Source: Vicugna pacos
Taxonomy: Eukaryota; Chordata; Mammalia; Artiodactyla; Camelidae
DNA length: 64,000 nt
Assembly: GCF_048564905.1 (NCBI RefSeq)
Contig: NW_027328871.1
Coordinates: forward strand, 4,464,001 to 4,528,000
Direction: 5' to 3'
In this document: one piece after another, positions 1-12,107 of the stretch
How positions within the stretch are numbered: the first letter of the stretch is position 1
Layout of the letters: each line of letters starts with the position of its first letter
The notes under the pieces: model-generated
Told to the model about the DNA's origin: nothing
Seen by the model: only the letters and a program-made list of their open reading frames with translations
The model's database searches: none
Translations under genes and position numbers: made by a program

Positions 1-631
1 CTAAATGCTGTGTTCTGCATTCTATGTTCTAAATTCTATATTCAGTATTCTGTATTCTATATTCTATATTCTGTGTTCTGCATTCCATGTTCTAAATTCT
101 GGGTTCTGTATTCTCTTTTCCATATTCTATATTCTGTTTTCTACATTCTATATTCTGTATTCTATATTCTGCATTCCGTATTCTTTAATCTATATTCTGT
201 GTACTACATTCTGTGCTCTAAATTCTATATTCAGTATTCTCTATTCTATATTCAAAATTCTGTGTTCTAAATTGTACATTGTAAATTCTATATTCTATAT
301 TCAAAATTCTGTGTTCTTCATTCCGTGTTCTAAATTCTGTTTTCTATATTCTCTATCCTATATTGTGTGTTCTTCATTCTATATTATACATTCTATATTC
401 TACATTCTATATTCTAAATTCTATCTTGTATATTCCAAATTTTGTGTTCTGCATTTCATATTCTAAATTCTGGGTTATGTATTCTGTATTCCATATTTTA
501 TATTTTGTTTTCTATATTCTATTTTTGGTATTCTATATTCTGCATTCCGTATTCTATATTCTATATCCTGTGTTCTAAATTCTATATTCAGTATTCTCTA
601 TTCTATATTCTAAATTCTGTGTTCTGCATAA

Positions 632-675
632 CATGTTCGTATTTCGGATTCTGTATTCTGTTTCCATATTTTACA
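632..675. repeat. Marker I (first of 7)
   Basis: An A module changed to CATGTTCGTATTTCGG, a heptamer with two CpGs, followed by GTTTCCATATTTTAC. Copies start at 632, 7,883, 12,995, 26,276, 40,936, 45,432 and 57,380. Confidence 0.88.
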
Positions 676-1056
676 TTCTGTGTTCTAAATTGTATATTCT
701 GTATAATATATTCGGCATTATGTATTCAATATTGTATATTTTGTGTTCTACATTCTATATTCTAAATTCTATAATCTATATTCTAAATTCTGTGTTCTTT
801 ATTCCGTGTTCTTAATTCTGGGTTCTATAATCTCTTTTCTATATTATATATTCTGTGTTCTTCATTCTATTATCCAAATTCTATATTCAGTATTCTGTAT
901 TCTATATTCTAAATTCTGTGTTCTGCATTCCATGTTCTAAATTCTGTGTTCTATATTGTCTTTTCTATATTCTATATTCTGTGTTCTACATTCAGTATTC
1001 TAAATTATTTATTCAGTATTCTGTATTGTATATTCTAAATTCTGTGTTCTGCATAC

Positions 1057-1098
1057 CATGTTCAAATTTCGTCGTTCTGTATTCCGTTTCCATATTTT
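1057..1098. repeat. Marker J (first of 7)
   Basis: It resembles I but reads CATGTTCAAATTTCG. Copies start at 1,057, 9,109, 14,222, 26,701, 42,162, 46,470 and 58,605. Each lies downstream of an I marker, at spacings of 425, 1,226, 1,227, 425, 1,226, 1,038 and 1,225 bp. Confidence 0.88.
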
Positions 1099-1807
1099 AT
1101 ATTCTGTGTTCTAATTTCTATATTCTGTATACTATATTCTGCATTATGTATTCTATATTCTATATTTTCTGTTCTACATTCTATATTCTAAATTTTATAT
1201 TCAGTATTCTTTATTCTATTTTCTAAATTCTGGGTTCTGCATTCCATGTTCTAAATCCTATATTCAGTATGCTGTATTCTATATTCTAAATTCTGTGTTC
1301 CGCATTCTATGTTCTAAATTCTATATTCAGTATTCTGTATTATAAATTCTAAATTCTGTGTTCTGCATTCCATGTTGTAAATACTGGGTTCTCTATTCTG
1401 TTTTCCATATTGTATAATCTGTGTTCTATATTCTATATTCTGTATTCTATATTCTGCGTTCCATATTCCATATTCTGTGTTTTACATTCTATATTCTAAA
1501 TTCTATATTCTGTATTCCGTATTCTATATTCTGAACTCTGTGTTCTACATTCTATATTCTAAATTCTATATTCAGTGGTCTGTATTCTATATTCTATATT
1601 CTAAATTCTGCATACCATTTTCTAAATTCTGGGATCTATAAACTATATTCTATATTCTATACTCTGTGTTATATATTCTATATTCTAAATACTATATTCA
1701 GCTTTCTGTATTCTATAATATAAATTCTGTGTTCTAAATTCTATATTCTAAGTTGTATATTCAGTATTCTGTATTCTATATTCTAAATTCTGAGTTCTGC
1801 TTTTCAT

Positions 1808-1950
1808 GTTCCAAAATCAGGCTTCAATATTCCCTAAGCTAAATTTTTATTCTGTTTTCTGCATTCTATATTCTACGTTATATATTCAGTATTATGTATT
1901 TTATATTCTATATTCTGTCCTCTACTTTCAATTTTTTAATTGCTTATTAA
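1808..1950. repeat. M island 1
   Basis: It is a degenerate A-C unit that begins GTTCCAAAATC, has CTAAGCTA, and ends with an AT-rich AATTTTTTAATTGC stretch. The next island is 753 bp on. Confidence 0.85.
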
Positions 1951-2560
1951 GTATTCTGTATTATATGTTCTAAATTCTGTGTTCTGCATTCCATGTTCTA
2001 AATTCTGTTTTCTGTATTCTTTTTTCCATACTCTATATTCTGTTTACTACATTCTATATTCTGTATTCTGTACTCTGCATTCCGTATTCTACATACAATA
2101 TTCTGTGTTCTACATTCTATTTCTAAATTCTATATTCAGCATTCCGTATGCTATATTCTAAATTCTGTGTTCTGCATTCCATGTTCTAAATTCTGGGATC
2201 TATAATCTATATTCTATATTCTATACTCTGTGTTCTACATTCTATAATCTAAATACTATATTCAGCTTCCTGTATTCTATATTATAAATTCTGTGTTCTA
2301 CATTCTATATTCTAAATTCTATATTCAGTATTATTTAATCTATATTCTAAATTCTGTGTTCTGCATAGCATGTTCTTTATTCTGGATTCTATATTCTGTA
2401 TTCTACATTCTATATTCTGTGTTCTGCATTCTATATTCTAAATTCTATATTCAGTATTCTTTATTCTATATTCTAAATTCTCTGTTCTACATTCTATATT
2501 CTAAATTGTATATTCAGTATGCTGTATTCTATATTCTAAATTCTTAGTTCTGATTTCCAT

Positions 2561-2714
2561 GTTCCAAAATCTGGCTTCAATATTTCCTAAGCTATTTTTT
2601 TATTCTGTTTTCTCCATTCTATATTCTAAATTATTTATTCAGTATTCTGTATTTCATATTCTATATTCTGTGTTCTACATAGAATTTTTTAATTATTTAT
2701 ATAGTATTCTATAC
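2561..2714. repeat. M island 2
   Basis: GTTCCAAAATCTGGC start, a run of seven T, and a TAGAATTTTTTAATTATT end. W follows 460 bp after the start. Confidence 0.85.
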
Positions 2715-3020
2715 ATTATATTCTCAATTCTGTGTTCTGCATTCCATGTTCTAAATTCTGGGTTCTATATTCTCTTTTCTATTTTCTATATTCTGTGTTC
2801 TACATTGTATATTGTAAATTTTATATTCAGCATTCTGTATTCTATATTCTAAATTCTGTGTTCTACATTCTATATTCTATATTCTATATTCAGTATAATG
2901 TATTCTATATTCTAAATTCTGTGTTCTGCATTACATGTTCTAAATTCTCGATTCTATACTCTCTATTGTATATTCTATATTCTATATTCTGTGTTCTACA
3001 TTCTATATTCTAAATTCTAT

Positions 3021-3050
3021 ATTCATTAATGTGTATTCTATACACTTAAT
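3021..3050. repeat. Marker W (first of 9)
   Basis: A C-type module changed to ATTCATTAATGTGTATTC or ATTTATTAATGTG. Copies start at 3,021, 7,032, 12,144, 18,911, 28,665, 33,243, 44,581, 51,033 and 60,562. It usually lies 428-460 bp after the start of an M island. Confidence 0.87.
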
Positions 3051-3344
3051 TCTGTGTTCTGCATTCCAAGTTCTAAATTCTGGGTTCTATATTCTGTTTT
3101 CCATATTTTAATTCTGTGTTCTACATTCTATGTTCTAAATTTTATATTCAGTATTTTGTATTGTATAATCTAATTTCTGTGTTCTGCATTCCATGTTCTA
3201 AATTCTCTATTCTATATTCTGTGTTCTACTTTATATATTCTTAATTATATATTCTGTATTCAGTATTCTATATTCTAAATTCTGTGTTCTGCATTCCATG
3301 TTCTAAATTCTGGTTTCTACATTCTCTATTCTATATTCTATATT

Positions 3345-3388
3345 GTGTGTTTTTCATTCTAGATTTTACATGCAATATTTTGCATTCC
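3345..3388. repeat. Marker G (first of 8)
   Basis: A B-type module changed to GTGTGTTTTTCATTCTAG followed by a TTTTACATRCAATA form. Copies start at 3,345, 15,400, 19,235, 28,989, 33,569, 47,648, 51,357 and 60,886. Two sub-types occur: ACATGCAATA (3,345, 15,400, 28,989, 47,648, 60,886) and ACATACAATA (19,235, 33,569, 51,357). Confidence 0.88.
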
Positions 3389-3960
3389 ATATACTATATT
3401 CTATATTTTGTGTTCTACATTCTATTTTCTAAATTCTATACCCAGTATTCCGTATTCTATATTCTAAATTCTCTTTTCTGCATTCCATGTTCTAAATTTG
3501 GGTTCTATATCCTCTTTTCTCTATTCTATATCCTGTGTTCCACATTCTATAGTCTAAATCCTATATTCAGCGTTCTGTATTCTATATTCTAAATTATGTG
3601 TTCTGCATTCCATGTTTTAAATTCTGGGTTCTATACTCTGTTTTCCATATTTTATATTCTGTATTCTACATTCTATATTCTGTATTCTATATTCGGCATT
3701 CCGTTTTCTACATTATATATTCTGTGTTCTACTTTCTATTTTCAAAATTCTATATTCAGTATTCAGTATTCTATATTCTAAATTCTGTGTTCTGCATTCC
3801 ATGTTGTAAATTGTCTTTTCTATATTCTGTATTCTGTGTTCTTCCTTCTATATTCTAAATTCTATATTTAGTATTTTGTATTCTATATTATTAATTCTGT
3901 TCTCTGCATTCAATTTCTAAATTCTGGGTTCTATATTCTCTTTTATATATTCTATATACT

Positions 3961-4003
3961 GTGTTCTTCATTCTAGATCCTTCATACTAAATTTTGAATT
4001 CCG
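3961..4003. repeat. Marker H (first of 8)
   Basis: It contains CTAGATCCTTCATACTAAA. Copies start at 3,961, 16,016, 19,851, 29,605, 34,185, 48,264, 51,973 and 61,502, always 616 bp after marker G. The 34,185 copy reads CTTGATCC. Confidence 0.87.
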
Positions 4004-4227
4004 TATTCTATATTCTATATTCTGTGTTCTAAATTCTATATTCTAAATTCTATATTCCGTATTCTGTATTCTATATTCTAAATTCTGTGTTTTGTATTCC
4101 ATGTTGTATATTCTGGCTTCTATATTCTTTATTCTATATTCTAAATTCTGTGTTTACATTCTATATTCTAAATTGCATATTCAGTATGCTGTATTCTATA
4201 TTCTAAATTCTGAGTTCTCCTTTCCAT

Positions 4228-4370
4228 GTTCCAAAATCTGTCTTCAATATTTTCCTTGCTATTTTTTTTCTGTTTTCTACATTATATATTCTAAATTATT
4301 TATTCAGTATTATGTATTTTATATTCTATATTCTATGTCCTACATAGAATTTTTAAATTTTTTATAAAAT
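4228..4370. repeat. M island 3
   Basis: GTTCCAAAATCTGTC start, TTTTCCTTGC in the middle, and a TAGAATTTTTAAATTTT end. It starts 1,667 bp after island 2. Confidence 0.85.
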
Positions 4371-5122
4371 ATTCCGTATATTATGTACTAAATTCTGTGT
4401 TCTATATTCTCTTTTCTATTTTCTATATTCTGTGTTCTACATTCTATATTGTAAAGTTTATATTCAGCATTCTGTATTCTATATTCTAAATTCTGTGTTC
4501 TACATTCTATATTCTAAATTCTATATTCAGTGTTCTGTATTCTATATTCTAAATTCTGTGTTCTGCATTCCATGTCCTAAATTCCCGGTTCTGTATTCTG
4601 TTCTCCATATTCTGCATTCTGTGTTCTATATTCCATATTCTGTAGTCTATTTTCGGCATTCCGTATTCTATATTCCATATTCTGTGTTCTAAATTCTATA
4701 TTCTATATTCTATATTCAGTATTCCGTATTCTATATCCTATACCCTGTGTTCTATATTTTATATTCTAAATTCTATATTCAGTATTCCGTATTCTATATT
4801 CTATATTCTGGGTTCTTCATTCCATGGTCTAAAATCTATATTCAGTATTCTTTATTCTATATTTTAAATTTTGATTTTGCATTCCATGTTCTAAATTCTA
4901 TATTCAGTATAAATAATCTATATTCTACTTTCTGTGTTCTGCATTCTATTTTCTTAATTCAGTTTACTGTATTCTGTTTTCCATATTCTATATACTGTGT
5001 TCTAGATTGTATATTCTGTATTCTATATTCTGCATTCCGTATTCTATATTCTATATTCTGTGTTCTACATTCTATATTCTAAATATTTATTTCAGTGTTC
5101 TGTATTCTATATTCTTAATTCT

Positions 5123-5311
5123 GTGTTCTGCATTCCATGTTGTATATTCTGGGTTCTGTATTCTGTTTTCCATATTCTAAATTCTGTGTTCTACATTCTA
5201 TATTCTGTATTCTATATTCTGCATTCCGTATTCTATATTCTATATTCTGTGTTCTATATTCTATATTCTAATTTCTGTATTAAGTATTCTGTATTCTACA
5301 TTGTAAATTCT
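5123..5311 (+). repeat. Type example: 189-bp A-B-C unit
   Basis: It has twenty-seven heptamers between the GTGTTCTGCATTCC starts at 5,123 and 5,312, exactly 189 bp apart. The middle third is a B module, where GCATTCC is followed by GTATTCT and creates a CpG. The A module here uses the GTATTCT-GTTTTCC variant. Confidence 0.9.
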
Positions 5312-5516
5312 GTGTTCTGCATTCCATTTTCTAAATTCTGGGTTCTATAAACTTTATCCTATATTCTATATTCTGTGTTCTACATTCTATATTCTAAATA
5401 CTATATTCAGTATTCCATGTTCTATATTCTAAATTCTGTGTTCTACATTCTATATTCTATATTCTATATCCAGTATTCTGTATTCTATATTCTAAATTCT
5501 GTGTCCTGCATTCCAT

Positions 5517-5588
5517 GTTCCAAATTCAGGGTTCTATAAATTTTATTCTATATTCTATATTCTGTGTTCTCCACTACATTCTAAATAC
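5517..5588. repeat. Marker F (first of 5)
   Basis: GTTCCAAATTCAGGGTTC, then TATAAATTTTATTC and CTCCACTACATTC. Copies start at 5,517, 17,572, 31,161, 49,819 and 63,058. Confidence 0.87.
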
Positions 5589-5687
5589 TATATTCAGTAT
5601 TCTGTGTTCTATATTCTAAATTCTGTGTTCTACATTCTATATTCTATATTCTATATCCAGTATTCTGTATTCTATATTCTAAATTCT

Positions 5688-5813
5688 GTGTTCTGCATTC
5701 CATGTTCTAAATTTTGGGTTCTATATTCTCTATTCTATATTTTATATTCTGTGTTCTACATTCTATATTCTAAATTTTGTATTCAGTATTCTGTATTCTA
5801 TATTCTAAATTCT
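5688..5813 (+). repeat. Type example: 126-bp A-C unit
   Basis: It has eighteen heptamers from GTGTTCT at 5,688 to the base before the next GTGTTCT-ACATTCT at 5,814. The first half is an A module (GCATTCC second, then GGGTTCT and CTATTCT) and the second half is a C module. This is the commonest compound unit in the S and T blocks. Confidence 0.9.
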
Positions 5814-5876
5814 GTGTTCTACATTCTATATTTTAAATTCTATATTCAGTAGTCTGTGTTCTATATTCTAAATTCT
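5814..5876 (+). repeat. Type example: 63-bp C module
   Basis: It has nine heptamers, beginning with GTGTTCT at 5,814 and ending just before the next GTGTTCT at 5,877. Diagnostic heptamers are ACATTCT second and an ATATTCA followed by GTATTCT-type units. Single C modules stand alone here and at the matching places in the other copies. Read as codons it gives three heptapeptides. Confidence 0.9.
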
Positions 5877-6396
5877 GTGTTCTGCATTCCATGTTCTAAA
5901 TTCTATATTCAGTATTCTGTATTCTATATTCTAAATTCTATGTTATGCATTCTATGTTATAAATTCTATATTCAGTATTCCGTATGCTATATTATAAATT
6001 CTGGGTTCTGCATTCCATGTTCTAAATTCTGGGATCTATAATCTATATTCTATATTCTATGTTCTGTGTTCTACAGTCTATATTCTAAATACTGTATTCA
6101 GCTTTCTGTATTGTATATTATAAATTCTGTGTTCTACATTCTATATTCTAAATTCTATATTCAGTATTATTTAATCTGTATTCTAAATTCTGTGTTCTGC
6201 ATAGCATGTTCTTTATTCTGGATTCTTTATTCTGTATTCTACATTCTATATTCTGTATTCTACATTTTATATTCTAAATTCTATATTCAATATTCTTTAT
6301 TCTATATTCTAAATTCTGTGTTCTACATTCTATATTCTATATTGTATGTTCAGTATTCTGTATTCCATATTCAAATTTCTGAGTTCTGCTTTCCAT

Positions 6397-6540
6397 GTTC
6401 CAAAATCAGGGTTCAATATTCTCTAAGCTAAATTTTTTATTCTGTTTTCTGAATTCTATATTCTAAATTATATATTCAGTATTACCTATTTTATATTCTA
6501 TATTCTGTCATCTACATACAATTTTATAATTGCTTATAAT
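6397..6540. repeat. M island 4
   Basis: GTTCCAAAATCAGG start and ATTTTATAATTGC end. It starts 2,169 bp after island 3. Confidence 0.85.
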
Positions 6541-6996
6541 TATTCTGTAATAAATATTCTAAATTCTGTGTTCTGCATTCCATTATCTAAATTCTGTTTT
6601 CTGTATTCTTTTTTCAATATTCTATATTCTCTTTTCTACATTGTATATTCTGTATTCTATTCTCTGCATTGCGTTTTCTATATACAATATTCTGTGTTCT
6701 ACATTCTGTATTCTAAATTCTATATTCAGCATTCCGTATGCTATATTCTAAATTCTGCATTCCATGTTCTAATTTCTGGGATCTATAACCTATATTCTAT
6801 ATTCTATACTCTGTGTTATACATTCTATATTCTAAATACTATATTCAGCTTTCTGTATTCTATATTATAAATTCTGTGTTCTACATTCTATATTCTAAAT
6901 TGTATATTCAGTATTATTTAATCTATATTCTAAATTCTGTGTTCTGCATAGCATGTTCTTTATTCTGGTTTCTATATTCTGTATTCTACATTCTAT

Positions 6997-9656
6997 ATAC
7001 TGTGTTCTACATTCTATATTCTAAAATCTATATTTATTAATGTGTATTCTATAGTCTTAATTCTGTTTTCTGCATTCAAAGCTCTAAATTCTGTGTTCTA
7101 TATTCTTTTTTCCATATTCTAGATTCAGTGTTCTATATTCTATATTCTGTATTCTGTATTCTGCTTTCCGTATTCTACAATGTATATTCTGTGTTCTAAA
7201 TTTTATTTTCCAAATTCTATATGTAGTATTCTATATTGTATATTCTATATGCTGTTTTCTAAATTCTGTATTCTAAATTCTATATTCTTTATTCTAAATT
7301 CTGTGTTCTGCATACCGTGTTCAAAATTCTGTGTTCTATATTCTCTATTCTGTATTCTATAATATGTGTTCTTCATTGTATATTCTATATCCTATATTCT
7401 GCTTTCAGTTGTCTATATTGTATATTCTGTGTTCTACATTCTATATTCTAAATTCTATATTCAGTATTCTGTTTTATATATTCTAAATTCTGTGTTCTGT
7501 ATTCTATGTTCTATATTCTGGCTTCTAGATTCTCCAGTCTATATTCTATATTTTGTGAACTCCATTCTTATTTCTACATTCTTTATTCTGCATTCCATAT
7601 TCTATATTATATATTCTGTGTTCTACATTCTATATTCTAAATTCTATATTCCTTATTCCGTAGTATATATTCTATATTCTATCTTCTGCATTGTATATTC
7701 TAAATTCTACATTCAGTATTCTGTATTCTAAACACTAAATTCTGTGTTCTGCATTTCATGTTCTAAATTCTGTGTTCTATATTCTCTTTTCTATATTCTA
7801 TATTCTGTGTCCTTCATTCAATATTCTAAATTCTATATTCAGTATTCTCTATTCTATATTCTAAATTCTGTGTTCTGCATACCATGTTCGTATTTCGGGA
7901 TTCTGTATTCTGTTTCCATATTTTACATTCTGTGTTCTAAATTCTATATTCTGTATAATATATTCTGCATTATGTATTCAATATTGTATATTTTGTGTTC
8001 TACATTCTATATTCTAAATTCTATAATCTATATTCTAAATTCTGTGTTCTATATTCCGTGTTCTTAATTCTGGGTTCTATAATCTCTTTTCTATATTCTA
8101 TATTCTGTGTTCGACATTCAATATTCTAAATTCTATATTTAGTATTCTCAATTCTATATTCAAAATTCTGTGTTCTACATGCTATATTCTAAATTCTATA
8201 TTCTATATTGAAAATTCTGTATTCTTCATTCCGTGTTCTAAATTCTGGGTTCTATATTCTCTATTCTATATTCTATATTCTGTGTTCTTCATTCTATATT
8301 CTACATTCTATATTCTGCATTCGTATTCTATATTCTATATACTGTGTTCTACATTCTATATTCAAAATTCTATATTCATTATCCTGTATTCTATATTATA
8401 AATTCTGTGCCTTGAATGCCATGTTCTAAATTCTGGGTTCTATATTCTCTATTATATATTCTATATTTTTTGTTCTTCATTCTATATTGTACGTTCTATA
8501 TTCTGCATTCCGTGTTATATATTCTATATTATGTTTTCTACATTCTATATTCTAAATTCTATATTCAGTATTCTGTATTCTATAATCTAAATTCTGTGTT
8601 CTGATTCAATTTTTAAATTCTGGTTTCTAAATTCTCTTTTATATATACTATATTTTGTGTTCTTAGTTCTTTAATCTGCATTCTATATTCTGCATTCTGT
8701 ATTTATGTTCTGTATTCTGTGTTCTACATCTACTTTCTAAATTCTATATTCTGTATTCTGTATTCAATATTCTACATTCTGTGTTCTGCATTCAATGTTC
8801 TAAATTCTGGGTTCTGTATTCTGTTTTCCATATTCTATATTCTTTGTTCTATATTCTATATTCTGTATTCTATATTCTGCATTCCGTATCCTATACTCTA
8901 TATTCTGTGTTCTTCATTCTATTATCCAAATTCTATTTTCAGTATTCTGTATTCTATATTCTAAATTCTGTGTTCTGCATTCCATGTTCTAAATTCTGTG
9001 TTCTATATTGTCTTTTCTATATTCTATATTCTGTGTTCTACATTCAATATTCTAAATTCTATATTCAGTATTCTGTATTGTATATTCTAAATTCTGTGTT
9101 CTGCATACCATGTTCAAATTTCGGGGTTCTGTATTCTGTTTCCATATTTTATATTCTGTGTTCTAATTTCTATATTCTGTATAATATATTCTGCATTATG
9201 TATTCTATATTCTATATTTTGTGTTCTACATTCTATATTCTAAATTTTATATTCAGTATTCTTTATTCTATTTTCTAAATTCTGGGTTCTGCATTCCATG
9301 TTCTAAATCCTATATTCAGTATTCTGTATTCTATATTCTAAATTCTGTGTTCCGCATTCTATGTTCTAAATTCTATATTCCGTATTCTGTATTATAAATT
9401 CTAAATTCTGTGTTCTGCATTCCATGTTGTAAATACTGGGTTCTCTATTCTGTTTTCCATATTGTATATTCTGTGTCCTACATTCTATATTCTGTATTCT
9501 ATATTCTGCATTCCGTATTCCATATTCTATATATTGTGTTTTACATTCTATATTCTAAATTCTATATTCTGTATTCCGTATTCTATATTCTGAACTCTGT
9601 GTTCTACATTCTATATTCTAAATTCTATATTCAGTGGTCTGTATTCTATATTCTAA
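6997..9656. repeat. T-a block, SU1
   Basis: It begins just after a junction where the sequence leaves the S-type path and carries marker W at 7,032, I at 7,883, K at 8,601 and J at 9,109. It is repeated at 12,109-14,765 (shift 5,112-5,113), at 44,546 onward (shift 37,549, less a 189-bp gap), and from 7,487 on at 40,540-42,700 (shift 33,053). Confidence 0.82.
8601..8620. repeat. Marker K (first of 5)
   Basis: CTGATTCAATTTTTAAATTC, with a CTGTATTTATGTTC about 95 bp on. Copies start at 8,601, 13,714, 41,654, 45,962 and 58,098. It is missing from S blocks a and b. Confidence 0.85.
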
Positions 9657-10712
9657 ATTCTGTGTTCTGCATTACATGCTCTAAATTTTGGCTTCTATAT
9701 TCTCTATTCTATATTCTATATGCTGTGTTCTACATTCTAAATTCTGAATTGTATATTGAGGTTTCTGTATTCTATATTCTAAATTCTGTGTCCTGAATTC
9801 CATTTTCTAAATTCTGGTTTCTATATTCTCTATTCTATTTTCTGAGTTGTATATTCTATATTCTAAATTCTATATTCAGTATTCTGAATTCTATATTCTA
9901 AATTTTGTATTCTACATCCGTGTTCTAAATTTTGGGTTCTATATTCTCTATTCTATATTCTATACATTGTGTTTTTCATTCCATATTCAACATACCATAT
10001 TCTGCATTCCGTATTCTATATTCTATATTCTGTGTTCTACATTCTATATTCTAAAAACTATATTCAGTCTTCTGTATTGTATATTCAAATTCTTTGTTCT
10101 GCACTCCATTTCTTAATTCTGGGTTCTATATTCTCAATTCATTTCTATATTTTTTGTTTACATTCTATATTGTACGTTCTATTTTCTGCATTCCGTGTTT
10201 TATATTCTATATTATGTTTTCAACATTCTATATTCTAAATTCTATATTCAGTATTCTGAATTCTATATACTAAATTCTGTGTTTTGCATTCCATGTTCTA
10301 AATTCTGGGTTCTATATTTTCTATACTATATTCTATATTCTGTGTTCTATATTCTATATTCTAAATTCTATATTCATTATTCTGTATTCTATATTCTTAA
10401 TTCTGTGTTCTACATTCTATATTCTAAATTCTATATTCAGTATTCTGTATTCTATATTCTTAATTCTCTGTTCTTCATTCCATGTTCTAAGTTCTGGGTC
10501 CTATACTCTCTATTATATATTCTATATTTGTGTTCTTCATTCTATATTCTACATAGTATATTCTGCATTTCGTATCCTATATTCTATATTCTATGTTCTA
10601 CATTCTAAATTCTAAAATCTCTATTCAGTATTCTGTATTCTATAGTATAAATTCTCTGTTCTGCATTCCATTTCTAAATTGTGGTTTCTATATTCTCTAT
10701 TCTATATTATAT

Positions 10713-10770
10713 ATTTGGGTCGTTCATTCTATATTTTACGTCCTATATTCTGCCATCCGTATTTTATATT
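10713..10770. repeat. Marker L (2 copies)
   Basis: ATTTGGGTCGTTCATTC followed by GCCATCCGTATT. The second copy is at 43,149. Confidence 0.82.
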
Positions 10771-11715
10771 CTATATTGTTTGTTCTATATTCTATATTCT
10801 AAATTCTATATTCAGTATTTTGTATTCTATATTCTAATTTGTGTGTTCTGCATTTCATGTACTAAATTCTGGGTTCTCTATTCTCTATTCTCTATTCTAT
10901 ATTCTGTGTTTACATTTTATATTCTAAATTCTTTATTCAGTATTCTGTATTCTATATTCTAAATTCTGTGTTCTGCTTTCCTTTTTATAAATCCTATATT
11001 CAGTACTGTGCATTCTATATTCTAAATTCTGTGTTCTGCATTCTAATTTCTAAATTCTATATTCATTATTCTGTATATTATATTCTAAAATCTGTGTTCT
11101 ACATTCCATGTTCTAAATTCTGGGTTCTGTATTGTTTTCCATGTTCTATATACTGTGTTCTTCATTCTATATTCTGTATTGTATATTATTTATGCCGTAT
11201 TATATATTCTGTGTTCTTCATTCTATATTCTGTATTCTATATTCTGCATTCCGTATTCTATATTCTATATTCTGTCTTCTACATTTTATACTCTAAATTC
11301 TATATTCAGTATTCTGTATTGTATATTCCAAATTCTGTGTTCTGCATTGTATGTTCTAAACTTTGGGTTCTGTATTCTGTATTCCATATTCTATATTTTG
11401 TGTTCTATAGTCTATATTTGGTATTCAATATTCTGCATTCCGTATTCTATATTCTATATCCTGTGTTATAAATTCTATATTCAGTATTCTGTGTTTTATT
11501 TTCTAAATTCTGTGTTCTGCATTCCATGTTCTAAATTCTGGGTTATATATTCACTATTGTATATACTACATTCTGTGTGCTACATTCTATATTATAAATT
11601 CTATCTTCAGTATTCTGTATTCTATATTCTAAATTCTGTGTTTACATTCTGTTTTCTAAATTGCATATTCAGTATGCTGTATTCTATATTCTAAATTCTG
11701 AGTTCTGCTTTCCAT

Positions 11716-11860
11716 GTTCCAAAATCTGGCTTCAATATTTTCCTTGCTATTTTTTTTCTGTTTTCTACATTATATATTCTAAATTATTTATTCAGTATTA
11801 TGTATTTTATATTCTATATTCTATGTCCTACATAGAATTTTTTAATTGTTTATAAAATAT
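11716..11860. repeat. M island 5
   Basis: Same start and TTTTCCTTGC middle as island 3, with a TAATTGTTTATAAAATATTC end. W follows at 12,144. Confidence 0.85.
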
Positions 11861-12107
11861 TCCGTATATTATGTTCTAAATTCTGTGTTCTATATTCTCT
11901 TTTCTATTTTCTATATTCTGTGTTCTACATTCTATATTGTAAATTTTATATTCAGCATTCTGTATTGTATATTCTAAATTCTGTGTTCTACATTCTATAT
12001 TCTATATTCTATATTCAGTATAATGTATTCTATATTCTAAATTCTGTGTTCTGCATCACATGTTCTAAATTCTCGATACTATACTCTCTATTGTATATTC
12101 TATTCTA

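Larger units (their letters stand above)
1..6996. repeat. S block, copy a
   Basis: It holds markers I (632), J (1,057), M (1,808, 2,561, 4,228, 6,397), W (3,021), G (3,345), H (3,961) and F (5,517). It matches 25,645-32,640 with only scattered substitutions and one single-base length change (near 31,471 in the other copy). I-J spacing is only 425 bp against about 1,226 bp in most other copies, so about 800 bp is missing near position 865. Confidence 0.88.
9657..12107. repeat. T-b block, SU1
   Basis: The segment from about 9,657 to 10,273 (617 bp) has no counterpart in SU3. The rest matches 42,706-44,543 at shift 32,436. It includes marker L at 10,713 and an M island at 11,716. The M island is followed by a W marker at 12,144 that belongs to the next block. 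Confidence 0.75.

Noticed and set aside
1808-1950. M islands as inserted transposons
   Set aside because: They keep nearly the length and register of an A-C unit. Their start aligns to the A module (CCATGTTC) and their end returns to C-module words. No terminal repeats or target duplications are visible.
2230-2260. tRNA internal promoter boxes (GGGTTC words resemble a B box)
   Set aside because: GGGTTCT is a normal A-module heptamer. No nearby A box, cloverleaf pairing or GGTTCGA core exists.
2590-2600. Poly-T runs as RNA polymerase III terminators
   Set aside because: The runs lie within M islands and marker N, with no promoter or structured RNA upstream.
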